A DNA stretch of 64,000 nucleotides. Origin: Caenispirillum salinarum AK4 (lineage in GTDB: Bacteria; Pseudomonadota; Alphaproteobacteria; Rhodospirillales; Rhodospirillaceae). Positions within the stretch are counted from its first letter, which is position 1; the number at the start of each line of letters is the position of its first letter. The stretch spans positions 124,001 through 188,000 of the forward strand of contig NZ_ANHY01000002.1 in NCBI RefSeq assembly GCF_000315795.1, in the 5' to 3' direction. The notes below the pieces were generated by a model. It was not told the DNA's origin and did not search any database. It saw only the letters and a list, made by a program, of their open reading frames with translations. This document shows, in pieces, positions 48,070-55,871 of this stretch. A program made the position numbers and the translations under genes.

Positions 48070-48588
48070 CTAGGAGTTGCGGCGGCGGCGGGTCGCGTGC
48101 TCCAGCAGCGTCTCCACCGCCACCGGGGCGAAGTCCCAGACGTCGACGCCGACGTCGATCTGGCGGGGCAGGGGGGCCAGCTTGCCGTGGCTGTGGCCGT
48201 GCAGGTTCAGCGCGCCCTTGTGCTGGCCGTTCCAGCTGCGGAAGGGATAGTGGCAGAGCACCAGCTTGCGTCCCTCGGCTTCCAGCTCCGCATAGGCCTG
48301 CACCGATGCCCAGCCCGCCAGCGCCAGCGTCGCCGGGCCGTCGTTGTTGCCGCTGACCAGGTGCTTGGTGCCGTTCAGCCGGCCCAGGATCGCGGCCTGT
48401 GCATCCGGCTTCGGTCCGATGGCGAAGTCGCCCAGGTGCCAGATGGTATCGTCGGGCGCCACGGCGGCGTTCCAGTTCTCCACCAGGGCCTCGGTCATGG
48501 TGGCCGTGCTGTCGAACGGGCGCCTGAACAGGCCCAGGCTGCCGCCGTGGCCGAAGTGTGTGTCGCTGGTGAACCAGAGGCGCGGCAT
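48070..48588 (-). CDS. Small calcineurin-like metallophosphoesterase
   Basis: A 172-residue protein with the metallophosphoesterase motifs in order: TSDTHFGH, HLGDFAIG, SGNND, LCHYPFRSWNG and LHGHSHG. All metal ligands are present. Such small single-domain proteins act on phosphomonoesters or diesters; the substrate is unknown. Its ATG overlaps the stop of the PqiA-like gene by two bases (TGATG), making it the last gene of a three-gene coupled operon with a DctM-like permease. Confidence 0.88.
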   Translation of the reverse strand: MPRLWFTSDTHFGHGGSLGLFRRPFDSTATMTEALVENWNAAVAPDDTIWHLGDFAIGPKPDAQAAILGRLNGTKHLVSGNNDGPATLALAGWASVQAYAELEAEGRKLVLCHYPFRSWNGQHKGALNLHGHSHGKLAPLPRQIDVGVDVWDFAPVAVETLLEHATRRRRNS

Positions 48589-49034
48589 CAGGTGGAAGGG
48601 TCCTTCTTCGCCAGCATTCCTGCGATCATGGACAGCAGCACGGCCGCCGCGAAGCAGTAGACGCCCGGCGCCGAGGCCGCGTTCACCAGCCCCGAGCCTT
48701 TCAGCGTCACGATCAGCAGGGCGACCACCAGCACGTCCATCATGCTCCACTTGCCAAGGCCGTCCACCACGGCGGCCATGCGCGGCGACGGCCGGCGCCA
48801 CGCCCACAGCACGCCGATCAGCTTCAGCACCGGGAAGACGATGGAGAAGGCGGTGAGGACGACGGCCAGGAATGGTTCCCCCTCCGAATACAATGTCACG
48901 ATGGCCTGCCACAGCGACACGCTGTCGGTGAACAGCCACAGCCGGTCGATGTGCAACAGCGGCAGGCCGATGCCGAGGCCCAGGAGCACCAGCGCCGTCC
49001 CGGCCAGGATCGGCGTCAACAGGGCGCGGGTCAC
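48588..49034 (-). CDS. PqiA-domain inner membrane protein
   Basis: A 148-residue protein with four hydrophobic helices and the PqiA core (GLPLLHIDRLWLFTDSVSLWQAI, EPFLAVVLTAFSIVFPVLKLIGV, KWSMMDVLVVALLIVTLKGS). It corresponds to one of the two PqiA repeats and lacks the zinc-ribbon cysteines of full-length PqiA. The family is linked to outer-membrane lipid homeostasis. It starts with GTG at 49034 behind GGGAGGAGG, overlapping the stop of the DctM-like gene (GTGA). Confidence 0.85.
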   Translation of the reverse strand: MTRALLTPILAGTALVLLGLGIGLPLLHIDRLWLFTDSVSLWQAIVTLYSEGEPFLAVVLTAFSIVFPVLKLIGVLWAWRRPSPRMAAVVDGLGKWSMMDVLVVALLIVTLKGSGLVNAASAPGVYCFAAAVLLSMIAGMLAKKDPST

Positions 49035-50359
49035 GGGCCTCCTCCCGCCAGTGTCAGGCCCGCGAGCGCAATGCCTGGGAAGGCCACCAGCAGGGCCACG
49101 CGCACCGCATCGGCGGCCAGGAAGGGCACGACGCCGCGGAAGGCCCGGGTCAGCGGCGTGCCGGGATCGAAGGACTGGATGACGAAGATGTTCATCCCCA
49201 TGGGCGGCGTGATGAGCCCCACCTCCACCACGATCAGCACCAGGATTCCGAACCAGATCGCCGTCTCGTCGGGACCCAGGCCGAAGTCCAGGCCCATGAC
49301 GATGGGGTGGAAGATGGGCACGGTCAGCAGGATCATGGACATGCTGTCCATCAGGCATCCCGCCACCAGGTAGAACGCCAGGATCAGTCCCAGCACCGCC
49401 AGCGGCGGCCATCCGCTGTCGGCGACCAGCCCGGCGGCCTCCATGGGCATGCGGGACAGCGCGAGGAAGGCGTTGTAGAGGTCCGCGCCGATCAGGATCA
49501 GCATGACCATGGCCGTCAGCTTGGCCGTCCCCAGCAGGCAGTCGATCCATCCCGCCCGGCTCATGCGTCCGCTGAGCGCCGCGACGACCGCCGTGCCCGC
49601 CGCGCCCACGGCGGCCCCTTCTGTCGGCGTGAACAGCCCGCCGTAGATGCCGCCGATCACCAGGGCGAAAAGGCCAAGGACCGGCCCCGTCTCAAGAAGC
49701 GCCCGAAGGCGGGCGGGCAGCCCATGGCGGGGCCCCGCCGGTCCGGCACCGGGGCTCAGCCGCACCACGACCGCGATGGCCGCCATGTAGCCGAAAACCG
49801 CCAGCAGGCCGGGAATGACGGCCGCGATGAACAGGGCGCCGATGCTCTGTTCCGTCAGCAGGGCGTAGATCACCAGGATCACGCTGGGCGGGATCAGGAT
49901 GCCAAGCGTCCCGCCGGCGGCCAGGGCTCCGCAGGCCAGCGATCCGTCATAGCCGCGGCGCTTCATCTCGGGCAGGGAGACGTGCGCCATGGTCGCGGCG
50001 GTGGCGAGCGACGAGCCGCAGATCGCCCCGAACCCGCCGCAGGCGCCCACGGCCGCCATCGCCATGCCGCCGCGCCGGTGGCCGAGCCAGGCGTTGGCGG
50101 CGCCGAACAGGGCGCGGCTCAAGCCCCCTTGCGTGGCGAACTGCCCCATCAGCAGGAACAGGGGGATCACCGACAGCGAGTACGACGCGCCCAGGTGCCA
50201 GGGGGCGGTCGCCATGTAGTCCAGCAGCGGCGCCGTGCCCGCGATCAGCGCATAGCCCAGCCCGCCGGCGATCAGCATGGCCAGCCCCACCGGCACGGCC
50301 AGCACCAGCAGGCCCACCAGGGCGGCGAACATCAGAAGCGAGAGGGCTGTCCCGTCCAT
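49031..50359 (-). CDS. TRAP-type large permease (DctM) without adjacent DctP/DctQ
   Basis: A 442-residue DctM-family transporter (SVIPLFLLMGQFATQGGLSRALFGAAN, GAICGSSLATAATMAHVSLPEMKRRGYD, GTLGILIPPSVILVIYALLTEQS, FTPTEGAAVGAAGT, LITPPMGMNIFVI). It is a normal-length large permease, but no binding-protein or small-permease gene lies beside it in the window; instead it is coupled to pqiA-like and phosphoesterase genes. ATG 50359 has GGAG upstream; a TTG nine codons earlier is less likely. The substrate is unknown, and partners may be encoded elsewhere. Confidence 0.88.
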   Translation of the reverse strand: MDGTALSLLMFAALVGLLVLAVPVGLAMLIAGGLGYALIAGTAPLLDYMATAPWHLGASYSLSVIPLFLLMGQFATQGGLSRALFGAANAWLGHRRGGMAMAAVGACGGFGAICGSSLATAATMAHVSLPEMKRRGYDGSLACGALAAGGTLGILIPPSVILVIYALLTEQSIGALFIAAVIPGLLAVFGYMAAIAVVVRLSPGAGPAGPRHGLPARLRALLETGPVLGLFALVIGGIYGGLFTPTEGAAVGAAGTAVVAALSGRMSRAGWIDCLLGTAKLTAMVMLILIGADLYNAFLALSRMPMEAAGLVADSGWPPLAVLGLILAFYLVAGCLMDSMSMILLTVPIFHPIVMGLDFGLGPDETAIWFGILVLIVVEVGLITPPMGMNIFVIQSFDPGTPLTRAFRGVVPFLAADAVRVALLVAFPGIALAGLTLAGGGP

Positions 50360-50468
50360 GACCAACGGCGTCTCCGGTTGCGACAAAAGCGGGCGCAGGA
50401 TGCGTCATGCGCGGCCATTGCGAAAGCCCGCAAGGGATGCTTCGACCGTTCGATCAAACCCGTGGCGG

Positions 50469-50544
50469 TTGACAGATGCTCCAAGCCCGAGGAACCTAAT
50501 GGGGTTAGGCGGGCGCCTCCAACGGGGCGCCCGGTTCGGTTTTT
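50469..50544 (+). promoter_or_regulatory. TTGACA box followed by two hairpins and a T-tract in the amino acid transporter leader
   Basis: A TTGACA hexamer at 50469-50474 could be a -35; the -10 is unclear. Then CCTAA-N5-TTAGG (50495-50509) and GGGCGCC-N8-GGCGCCC (50511-50532) form successive hairpins, and a run of five T follows at 50540-50544, about 87 bases before the gene. This is the shape of an intrinsic terminator in a 5' leader, hinting at attenuation or a short RNA. Confidence 0.45.
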
Positions 50545-50631
50545 CGGAGCCTCGGCCCGCTTCGGCCTGCCCCGAACAGGGGTTTTCGCCGCCGCCTTGC
50601 CGGGGCCAACACGATGAACAAGGAGAACACC

Positions 50632-51399
50632 GTGAACAGGACCTGGATTTCGCGCCTGAGCCTGGCCGCCGCCGTCGCCGTGCCCGCCGCGGTCGCCACC
50701 CCGGCCGCCGCCGAGACGCTGGAAGCCGTCACGGACCCGTCCTTCGTGCCGTTCGAGATGATGGACCAGGAAACCGGCGAGATGGTCGGTTTCGACATGG
50801 ACATCCTGTCCGAGGTCGCCAAGCGCGCCGGGTTCGACTACAACCTGCGCACCATGGACTTCAACGGCATCATTCCGGCCGTCCAGACCGGCAACGCCAA
50901 CGTCGCCATCGCCGGCATCACCATCACCGAAGAGCGCGAGAAGATCGTCGACTTCACCGACCCGTACTACGACAGCGGCCTGCGCCTGCTGGTGCCCCAG
51001 GACAGCGACGTCGACGAAATGGCCGACCTGGAGGGCAAGAAGGTCGGCACCAAGATCGGCTCGACCAGCTACGACTACCTGACCGCCAACCTGGAAGACG
51101 CCGACATCACCCCGTACCCGGGCAGCGCCGACATGTACATGGCGCTGATGTCGGGCAGCGTGGACGCCGTGTTCTACGACGCGCCGAACGTGGGCTACTT
51201 CGCCAAGACCAAGGGCGGCGACAAGGTCAAGACCGTCGGCCCGCTGTACGAGGGCCAGCAGTACGGCATCGCCTTCAACGACGGCTCCGAGTGGGTGGAC
51301 GACGCCAACGAGGCGCTCGCCTCCATGAAGGAAGACGGCACCTACGCCGAGATCTACAAGAAGTGGTTCGGCGAAATGCCGAGCAGCGAAAGCAACTAA
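50632..51399 (+). CDS. Polar amino acid ABC transporter substrate-binding protein (family 3)
   Basis: A 255-residue periplasmic binding protein of the SBP_bac_3 family. After a Sec signal ending at TPAAA comes the mature protein (DPSFVPFEM, GFDMDILSEVAKRAGF, NVAIAGITITEEREKIVDFTDPYYDSGLRL, the family signature, and GTKIGSTSYDYL). I start at GTG 50632, with AAGGAG seven bases upstream. The ATG at 50614 would place that ribosome-binding site inside the gene. The ligand is probably a polar or acidic amino acid such as glutamine/glutamate, not proven. First gene of a three-gene ABC operon; a strong stem-loop follows the stop. Confidence 0.9.
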   Translation: MNRTWISRLSLAAAVAVPAAVATPAAAETLEAVTDPSFVPFEMMDQETGEMVGFDMDILSEVAKRAGFDYNLRTMDFNGIIPAVQTGNANVAIAGITITEEREKIVDFTDPYYDSGLRLLVPQDSDVDEMADLEGKKVGTKIGSTSYDYLTANLEDADITPYPGSADMYMALMSGSVDAVFYDAPNVGYFAKTKGGDKVKTVGPLYEGQQYGIAFNDGSEWVDDANEALASMKEDGTYAEIYKKWFGEMPSSESN

Positions 51400-51429
51400 G
51401 GCAACCTGACCCCCGTCTTTTCGGGGCCG

Positions 51430-51465
51430 CGCACCGGGGCAGGGCCGCACCCCCGCCCCGGTGCG
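51430..51465 (+). promoter_or_regulatory. Stem-loop between amino acid binding-protein and permease genes
   Basis: An 11-bp perfect stem (51430-51440 with 51455-51465) closes a 14-base loop in the 103-base gap after the binding-protein stop. No T-tract follows directly. It probably protects the upstream message or attenuates the permease and ATPase genes. Confidence 0.6.
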
Positions 51466-51502
51466 TGCCGTTTGAGCACAGGAGACCGAGGAGACCCCGC
51501 AC

Positions 51503-52171
51503 GTGGGCAACTTCCAGTTCGACTGGCAGGCGATGATCAGCTCGATCCCGCACCTGCTGGAAGGCATCCCGTACACCCTTCTCATTTCCGGCGTCGGACT
51601 TGTGTTCGGGTTCGTCCTGGGCATCGTTTTCGGGCTGCTCAGCATCAACCCGATACGCCTCCTGCGCTGGCCGGCCATCGCCTATATCGAGGTGTTCCGC
51701 GGCACGCCCGTCCTGGTGCAGGTGCTGTTCATCTTCTACGGCCTGCCGGAGGTTCTGGGTGGTCCCATTGATGCGCTGACGGCCGGCATTGCCGCCATCG
51801 CGCTGAACTCGGGTGCCTATATCTCGGAAATCGTGCGCGGCGGCGTGCAGTCCATCGACAAGGGCCAGCGGGAAGCGGGCCTGTCGCTGGGGCTGTCGCG
51901 GCTGGACACCTTCCGCTACGTCATATGGCCGCAGGCGTTGCGGCGCATGATCCCGCCGCTTGGCAACCAGGCCATCGTGTCCATCAAGGACACCTCGCTG
52001 TTCGCCGTCATCGGCGTCGGCGAACTGGTGCGCCAGGGCCAGATCTACATCGCCACGACCTTCAACGCGCTGGAGGTCTACCTGATGGTGGCGATCCTGT
52101 ACCTGGTCATCACGCTGACGCTCTCCGCCATCCTGCGCGGGCTTGAGCGCAGCGGTCTGGTCGGTCAATGA
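51503..52171 (+). CDS. Polar amino acid ABC transporter permease (HisMQ/GlnP type)
   Basis: A 222-residue permease with about five helices. It shows the HEQRO-family pattern [76 protein letters not shown] (EAA coupling loop), [15 protein letters not shown] and [15 protein letters not shown]. Only one permease gene is present, so it probably works as a homodimer. It starts with GTG 51503 with GGAG upstream. Confidence 0.92.
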   Translation: MGNFQFDWQAMISSIPHLLEGIPYTLLISGVGLVFGFVLGIVFGLLSINPIRLLRWPAIAYIEVFRGTPVLVQVLFIFYGLPEVLGGPIDALTAGIAAIALNSGAYISEIVRGGVQSIDKGQREAGLSLGLSRLDTFRYVIWPQALRRMIPPLGNQAIVSIKDTSLFAVIGVGELVRQGQIYIATTFNALEVYLMVAILYLVITLTLSAILRGLERSGLVGQ

Positions 52172-52194
52172 GCGGGACGGGGAGGACGACGACA

Positions 52195-52950
52195 ATGGCT
52201 GACCCCATCGTCGAGATGAAGGACGTCAACAAGTACTTCGGCAGTCATCACGTGCTGAAGGACATCAACCTGGAGGTCGTGCCCGGCGAGAAGATCGTCG
52301 TCATCGGCGCGTCCGGCTCGGGCAAGTCGACGCTGATCCGCTGCGTCAACGGGCTGGAGCCCTTCCAGGGCGGGCGCATCGTGGTCGACGGCCACCCGCT
52401 GGAGCCCGGCAACACCAGCAAGACCAGCCGCAGCCTGCAAGCCATCCGGCGCGAGGTCGGCATGGTCTTCCAGCAGTTCAATCTGTTCCCGCACCGCACC
52501 GTGCTGAAGAACATCATGCTGGCCCCCATGCGGGTGCGCAAGGTGGGCAGGAACCAGGCGGAGGAAACGGCCCGGCGCCTGCTGGACCGTGTCGGCATCG
52601 GCAATCAGGCGGACAAGTTCCCGACCCAGCTTTCGGGCGGCCAGCAGCAGCGCGTGGCGATTGCCCGCGCGCTGGCCATGGACCCGCGCGTGATGCTGTT
52701 CGACGAACCGACGTCGGCCCTCGACCCGGAAATGATCGGCGAGGTGCTGGACGTCATGCGCGAACTGGCGGCCGAGGGCATGACCATGATGGTGGTCACC
52801 CACGAAATGGGCTTCGCGCGGGAGGTGGCCGACCGGGTCATCTACATCCACGAAGGCCAGATCGTGGAGCAGGGACCGCCGGCGGAAGTCTTCGACAACC
52901 CGCAAAGCGAACGCACGAAGGCCTTCCTGTCGCGGGTGCTGAAGCACTGA
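52195..52950 (+). CDS. Polar amino acid ABC transporter ATPase (GlnQ type)
   Basis: A 251-residue ATPase: Walker [11 protein letters not shown]-loop [18 protein letters not shown], signature [15 protein letters not shown], Walker [15 protein letters not shown], switch His in [16 protein letters not shown]. It belongs with the family 3 binding protein and single permease upstream. ATG 52195 has GGGGAGGA nine bases upstream. An alternative ATG at 52168 overlaps the permease stop (ATGA) and would add nine residues. Convergent with the CBS gene across a palindromic repeat. Confidence 0.93.
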   Translation: MADPIVEMKDVNKYFGSHHVLKDINLEVVPGEKIVVIGASGSGKSTLIRCVNGLEPFQGGRIVVDGHPLEPGNTSKTSRSLQAIRREVGMVFQQFNLFPHRTVLKNIMLAPMRVRKVGRNQAEETARRLLDRVGIGNQADKFPTQLSGGQQQRVAIARALAMDPRVMLFDEPTSALDPEMIGEVLDVMRELAAEGMTMMVVTHEMGFAREVADRVIYIHEGQIVEQGPPAEVFDNPQSERTKAFLSRVLKH

Positions 52951-52978
52951 GAAGGGGCGGGGCGGCTGATACCGGACG

Positions 52979-53083
52979 TGCGCCCCTGCTGTCGCAGGGG
53001 CGGCGGGTTCTGTAAATTTCTGTTTTAAAACACAAAAATACTCGTCATTCCTGCGAAAGCAGGAATCCACATACGGTGTCAGA
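52979..53083. repeat. Bipartite palindromic repeat, copy 1 (convergent junction)
   Basis: Two palindromes lie about 45 bases apart: GCCCCTGC-TGTC-GCAGGGGC near 52982-53001, and TTCCTGC-GAAA-GCAGGAA around 53048-53065, followed by TCCACATACGGTGTCAG. The same architecture with the same core words recurs at 54977-55078. This copy lies between the converging ends of the ATPase and CBS genes, so it may serve as a bidirectional terminator. The GAAA tetraloop palindrome resembles REP-like repeats seen across proteobacteria. Confidence 0.8.
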
Positions 53084-53118
53084 CGACGGGCGAAACGACC
53101 AGCGCCGCCCCGCCAGCC

Positions 53119-53556
53119 TCACCTCGCGTTCGTAATGTACTCCCGCATGTGCTCGGCATCGTTGGCAATCTGGTCGATGCGGTGTTTCACCACGTCGCCG
53201 ATGGACACCAGCGCCATGAGCATTCCCTCGCCGTCCACCACCGGGAAATGGCGGATGCGGCGTTCGGTCATCTGGGCCATGATGTCGTTGATGCGGTCCG
53301 TCGGGCGGCAGGTGATGACCTCGCGCGTCATGATGTCGGCGATGGGCCGGCCCATGATCTCGGTGCCCTGGCTCGCCAGCGCGCGGATGATGCCGCGGTC
53401 GGAGACGATGCCGTCGATGCGGCGGCCGTCGTCGCAGATCACCAGCGCGCTGATTTCCAGCTCCCACATGGTCTTGATGGCCTCTTCCACCGTCATGGTG
53501 CTGCGGGCGGTGTGAACGGCGGTACCCTTCTGAGACAGGATCTTGCTGATCGTCAT
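53119..53556 (-). CDS. Two-CBS-domain protein
   Basis: A 145-residue protein made of a Bateman pair: CBS1 at residues ~5-60 (TARSTMTVEEAIKTMWELEISALVICDDGRRIDGIVSDRGI) and CBS2 at ~75-135 (REVITCRPTDRINDIMAQMTERRIRHFPVVDGEGMLMALVSIGDVV). Such stand-alone pairs bind adenine nucleotides and often act as regulators; the target is unknown. ATG 53556 has GGGGAG upstream; the extended frame is unlikely. Divergent from the transglutaminase-like gene. Confidence 0.92.
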   Translation of the reverse strand: MTISKILSQKGTAVHTARSTMTVEEAIKTMWELEISALVICDDGRRIDGIVSDRGIIRALASQGTEIMGRPIADIMTREVITCRPTDRINDIMAQMTERRIRHFPVVDGEGMLMALVSIGDVVKHRIDQIANDAEHMREYITNAR

Positions 53557-53724
53557 GCCGCGCTCCCCGGTCTGGAGTGGCCGTGGCGGTGGCCGGTGAG
53601 GCCCCGCCACGGGGGTTACTCATTGTGCGCGCCGGCCTCGGCGGCGCCTCGGACTAATTTGGGGGCGCATGGCGGCGGAGAAAAGCGTTAGCATGTGCGG
53701 AATCGCCGCAAGGGAGAGCACGCC

Positions 53725-54543
53725 ATGCTGCTGCGGGTCGGTTACGACGTGCGATACGATTGTCCCGGCCCGACGCCGATGATCGTGCTTTTGACCATCC
53801 ACCATTCCCTGTCGCACGCCATGCTGCGGCCCGATCGCCTGGCGACGGACCCGCCGGTGCCCATCACGCCCTACCGCGACGGTTTCGGCAACTGGTGTTC
53901 GCGCCTTGTCGCGCCGCCGGGGACCATGCGCCTGACCACCGACGCCACCCTTCGCCTGCCCCGTGTGCCCGACGAGCGGCCGCCGCCCGACGCGCCGCTG
54001 ACCCCGGTGCAGGACCTGCCGCCGGAAACGCTGGTCTATCTGCTGGGCAGCCGCTATTGCGAGACGGACCGGCTGTCGCAGGCGGCGTGGGACACCTTCG
54101 GCCATCTGCCGCTGACGTGGGCGCGGGTGGAGGCGGTGAACGACTGGGTCCACAGCCACATCACCTTCGGTTACCACTTTGCCCGCCCCACCAAGACCGC
54201 CTTCGAGGCCTTCACCGAGCGCACCGGCGTCTGCCGCGATTTCGCGCACCTGGGGGTCGCGCTGTGCCGCGCGCTGAACGTGCCCGCCCGCTACTGCACC
54301 GGCTACCTGGGCGACATCGACATCCCGCCGCCGGCCGGCCCCATGGACTTCGCCGGCTGGTTCGAGGTGTTCGTGGGCGGCCGCTGGTACACGGTGGACC
54401 CGCGCAACCGTGTACCGCGGGTTGGCCGGGTACTGATCGCCCAGGGCCGCGATGCCGCCGACGTGCCGCTGACCCACATCTTTGGCCCTGCGGGGCTGAC
54501 GTCGTTCCGCGTCTGGACGGACGAGGTGCCCGAGGGCGGCTGA
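53725..54543 (+). CDS. Transglutaminase-like protein with altered catalytic region
   Basis: A 272-residue protein of the bacterial transglutaminase-like family. The N-terminal part opens LLRVGYDVRYDCPGPTPM, and the core has ARPTKTAFEAFTERTGVCRDFAHLGVALCRALNVPARYCTGYLGD with the nucleophile Cys. A strand/Asp region WYTVDPRNRVPRVGRVLIA follows. Where many transglutaminase cores show His-Ala-Trp, this protein reads DFAGWFEVF, so the usual His is not visible at that place. This may be a feature of its subfamily or a sign of altered activity. ATG 53725 with GGGAGAG upstream. No signal peptide. Confidence 0.82.
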   Translation: MLLRVGYDVRYDCPGPTPMIVLLTIHHSLSHAMLRPDRLATDPPVPITPYRDGFGNWCSRLVAPPGTMRLTTDATLRLPRVPDERPPPDAPLTPVQDLPPETLVYLLGSRYCETDRLSQAAWDTFGHLPLTWARVEAVNDWVHSHITFGYHFARPTKTAFEAFTERTGVCRDFAHLGVALCRALNVPARYCTGYLGDIDIPPPAGPMDFAGWFEVFVGGRWYTVDPRNRVPRVGRVLIAQGRDAADVPLTHIFGPAGLTSFRVWTDEVPEGG

Positions 54544-54633
54544 TCCATCGGGCTGTCACGGAAGTTTCCGTATACGGCGCGGGCGGGGGCGTCCACTGTC
54601 GCGGCACATCGACAGCAAGGATGGAGGCTTCCC

Positions 54634-54945
54634 ATGCCCCACGCCCATCTCGTGCCGCACGAAGTGGTCGCCCAGGCCCGCGCCCGCCTGTCGCGCGACG
54701 GCATCGACGCCCGCCCGGTCTACGTCGTCGGCCCGGATCGGGAGGACGGCGAGGTGGAGTTCTTCACTGCCGCGGGTCTGGTCTGGCCGGTGGTCCTGCG
54801 CCTGGACGGCGAGGGCGTGGTGGCGACGCCGGTGGACGCCGATCCGGCCCCCGGCCCGTCGCCGCTGTCTGAAGCGCTGGACCGCCTGACCGACCTCCTG
54901 TCGGCCGCCACCCCGCGCGAGCCCGCGCCGGAGGCGGCGGAGTAG
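54634..54945 (+). CDS. Small protein of unknown function
   Basis: A 103-residue protein, MPHAHLVPHEVVAQARARL..., with a compact alpha/beta core of ~60 residues (PVYVVGPDREDGEVEFF, VVLRLDGEGVVATPV) and an Ala/Pro/Glu-rich tail. GGATGGAGG lies upstream of the ATG, and codon use is like its neighbours, so it looks real. I do not recognise a family. It lies 90 bases after the transglutaminase-like gene and converges with cysH across a palindromic repeat. Confidence 0.65.
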   Translation: MPHAHLVPHEVVAQARARLSRDGIDARPVYVVGPDREDGEVEFFTAAGLVWPVVLRLDGEGVVATPVDADPAPGPSPLSEALDRLTDLLSAATPREPAPEAAE

Positions 54946-54976
54946 GGGGTATCGCGAGGCGGCTAGCGGCGTGCTT

Positions 54977-55078
54977 GGGCCCCTGCGTTCGCAGGGGCGA
55001 CGGGTGTTGCAAGGTATTGTTTCACACCCCTGAATTTTCCGTCATTCCTGTGAAAGCAGGAAACCACATCCGGTGCCA
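54977..55078. repeat. Bipartite palindromic repeat, copy 2 (convergent junction)
   Basis: GCCCCTGC-GTTC-GCAGGGGC (around 54979-54998) is followed ~45 bases later by TTCCTG-TGAAA-GCAGGAA and ACCACATCCGGTGCC. This is the same two-part element as at 52979-53083, with substitutions mostly in the spacer. It lies between the converging ends of the small unknown gene and cysH. Confidence 0.8.
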
Positions 55079-55117
55079 ACCATCCTGACCCACCTGGATC
55101 AGCGGCGAGCGCACTTT

Positions 55118-55849
55118 TCAAATCCCGTCGCCGCTTCCCGTGAAGTGAATGCCGCATTCGGTCTTGTCCTGGCCCCGCCAGCGGCCGGCGCGGATGTCCT
55201 CGCCGGGCTGAACGCGGTCGGTGCAGGGCATGCAGCCGATGGACAGGAACCCATCCGCCTCCAGCGGGTGGCGCGGCAGCTTCGACGCCTCGAACCGCGC
55301 CTGGATCTCTTCGCGCGTCCAGTCGGCCAGCGGATTGATCTTCACCCGTCCGTCGACGACCTCGGCCTTGGGCAGGCTGGCTCGCGTGGCGCCATGGAAG
55401 CGCTTGCGGCCGCTGATCCAGGCGTCGAAGCCGGACAGCGCGCGTTCCAGCGGTTCCACCTTGCGCAGGGCGCAGCAGGCGTCGGGGTCCTGTGTCCACA
55501 GGATGCCGTTGGGATCGGCGGCCTGCACGGCGTCGCGGCGCGGGCGGATGGAGCGCACGTCGGTCAGTCCCAGGCGCTCCGCCACCTTGTCGCGGTAGCG
55601 CTGCGTCTCGCCGAACAGCTTGCCCGTATCGACGAACAGCACCGGCACGGTGGGGTCCACCGATGCCATCAGGTCCAGCAGCACGGCGGCTTCCGCGCCG
55701 AAGGAACTGACCAGCGCCAATCTGCCGGAGAACATCTCCACGGCCCGTTCCAGCAGTGCTTCGGCCGACAGGCTTTCGTCGGCGAGCGCCGCCAGGGCGG
55801 GGGATGCGTCGGGAAGGTCGGCGAGGGCCTGGGCGGAGGAGGAATGCAT
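55118..55849 (-). CDS. cysH: Adenylyl-sulfate (APS) reductase, thioredoxin-dependent
   Basis: A 243-residue assimilatory reductase of the CysH family. The pyrophosphate-binding region is LVSSFGAEAAVLLDLM; ISGRKRFHGATR is the usual substrate segment; the catalytic Cys is C232 in KTECGIH. It keeps the paired cysteines C125-C126 (DPDACCALRKVEPL) and C206-x-x-C209 (GCMPC) that hold a [4Fe-4S] cluster, so it should reduce APS rather than PAPS. It supplies sulfite to the CysI encoded upstream. GGGAG lies nine bases before the ATG. Part of the leftward cysI-cysG-cysH cluster. Confidence 0.93.
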   Translation of the reverse strand: MHSSSAQALADLPDASPALAALADESLSAEALLERAVEMFSGRLALVSSFGAEAAVLLDLMASVDPTVPVLFVDTGKLFGETQRYRDKVAERLGLTDVRSIRPRRDAVQAADPNGILWTQDPDACCALRKVEPLERALSGFDAWISGRKRFHGATRASLPKAEVVDGRVKINPLADWTREEIQARFEASKLPRHPLEADGFLSIGCMPCTDRVQPGEDIRAGRWRGQDKTECGIHFTGSGDGI

Positions 55850-55871
55850 GATGTTGGCTCCCTGACCTGAC

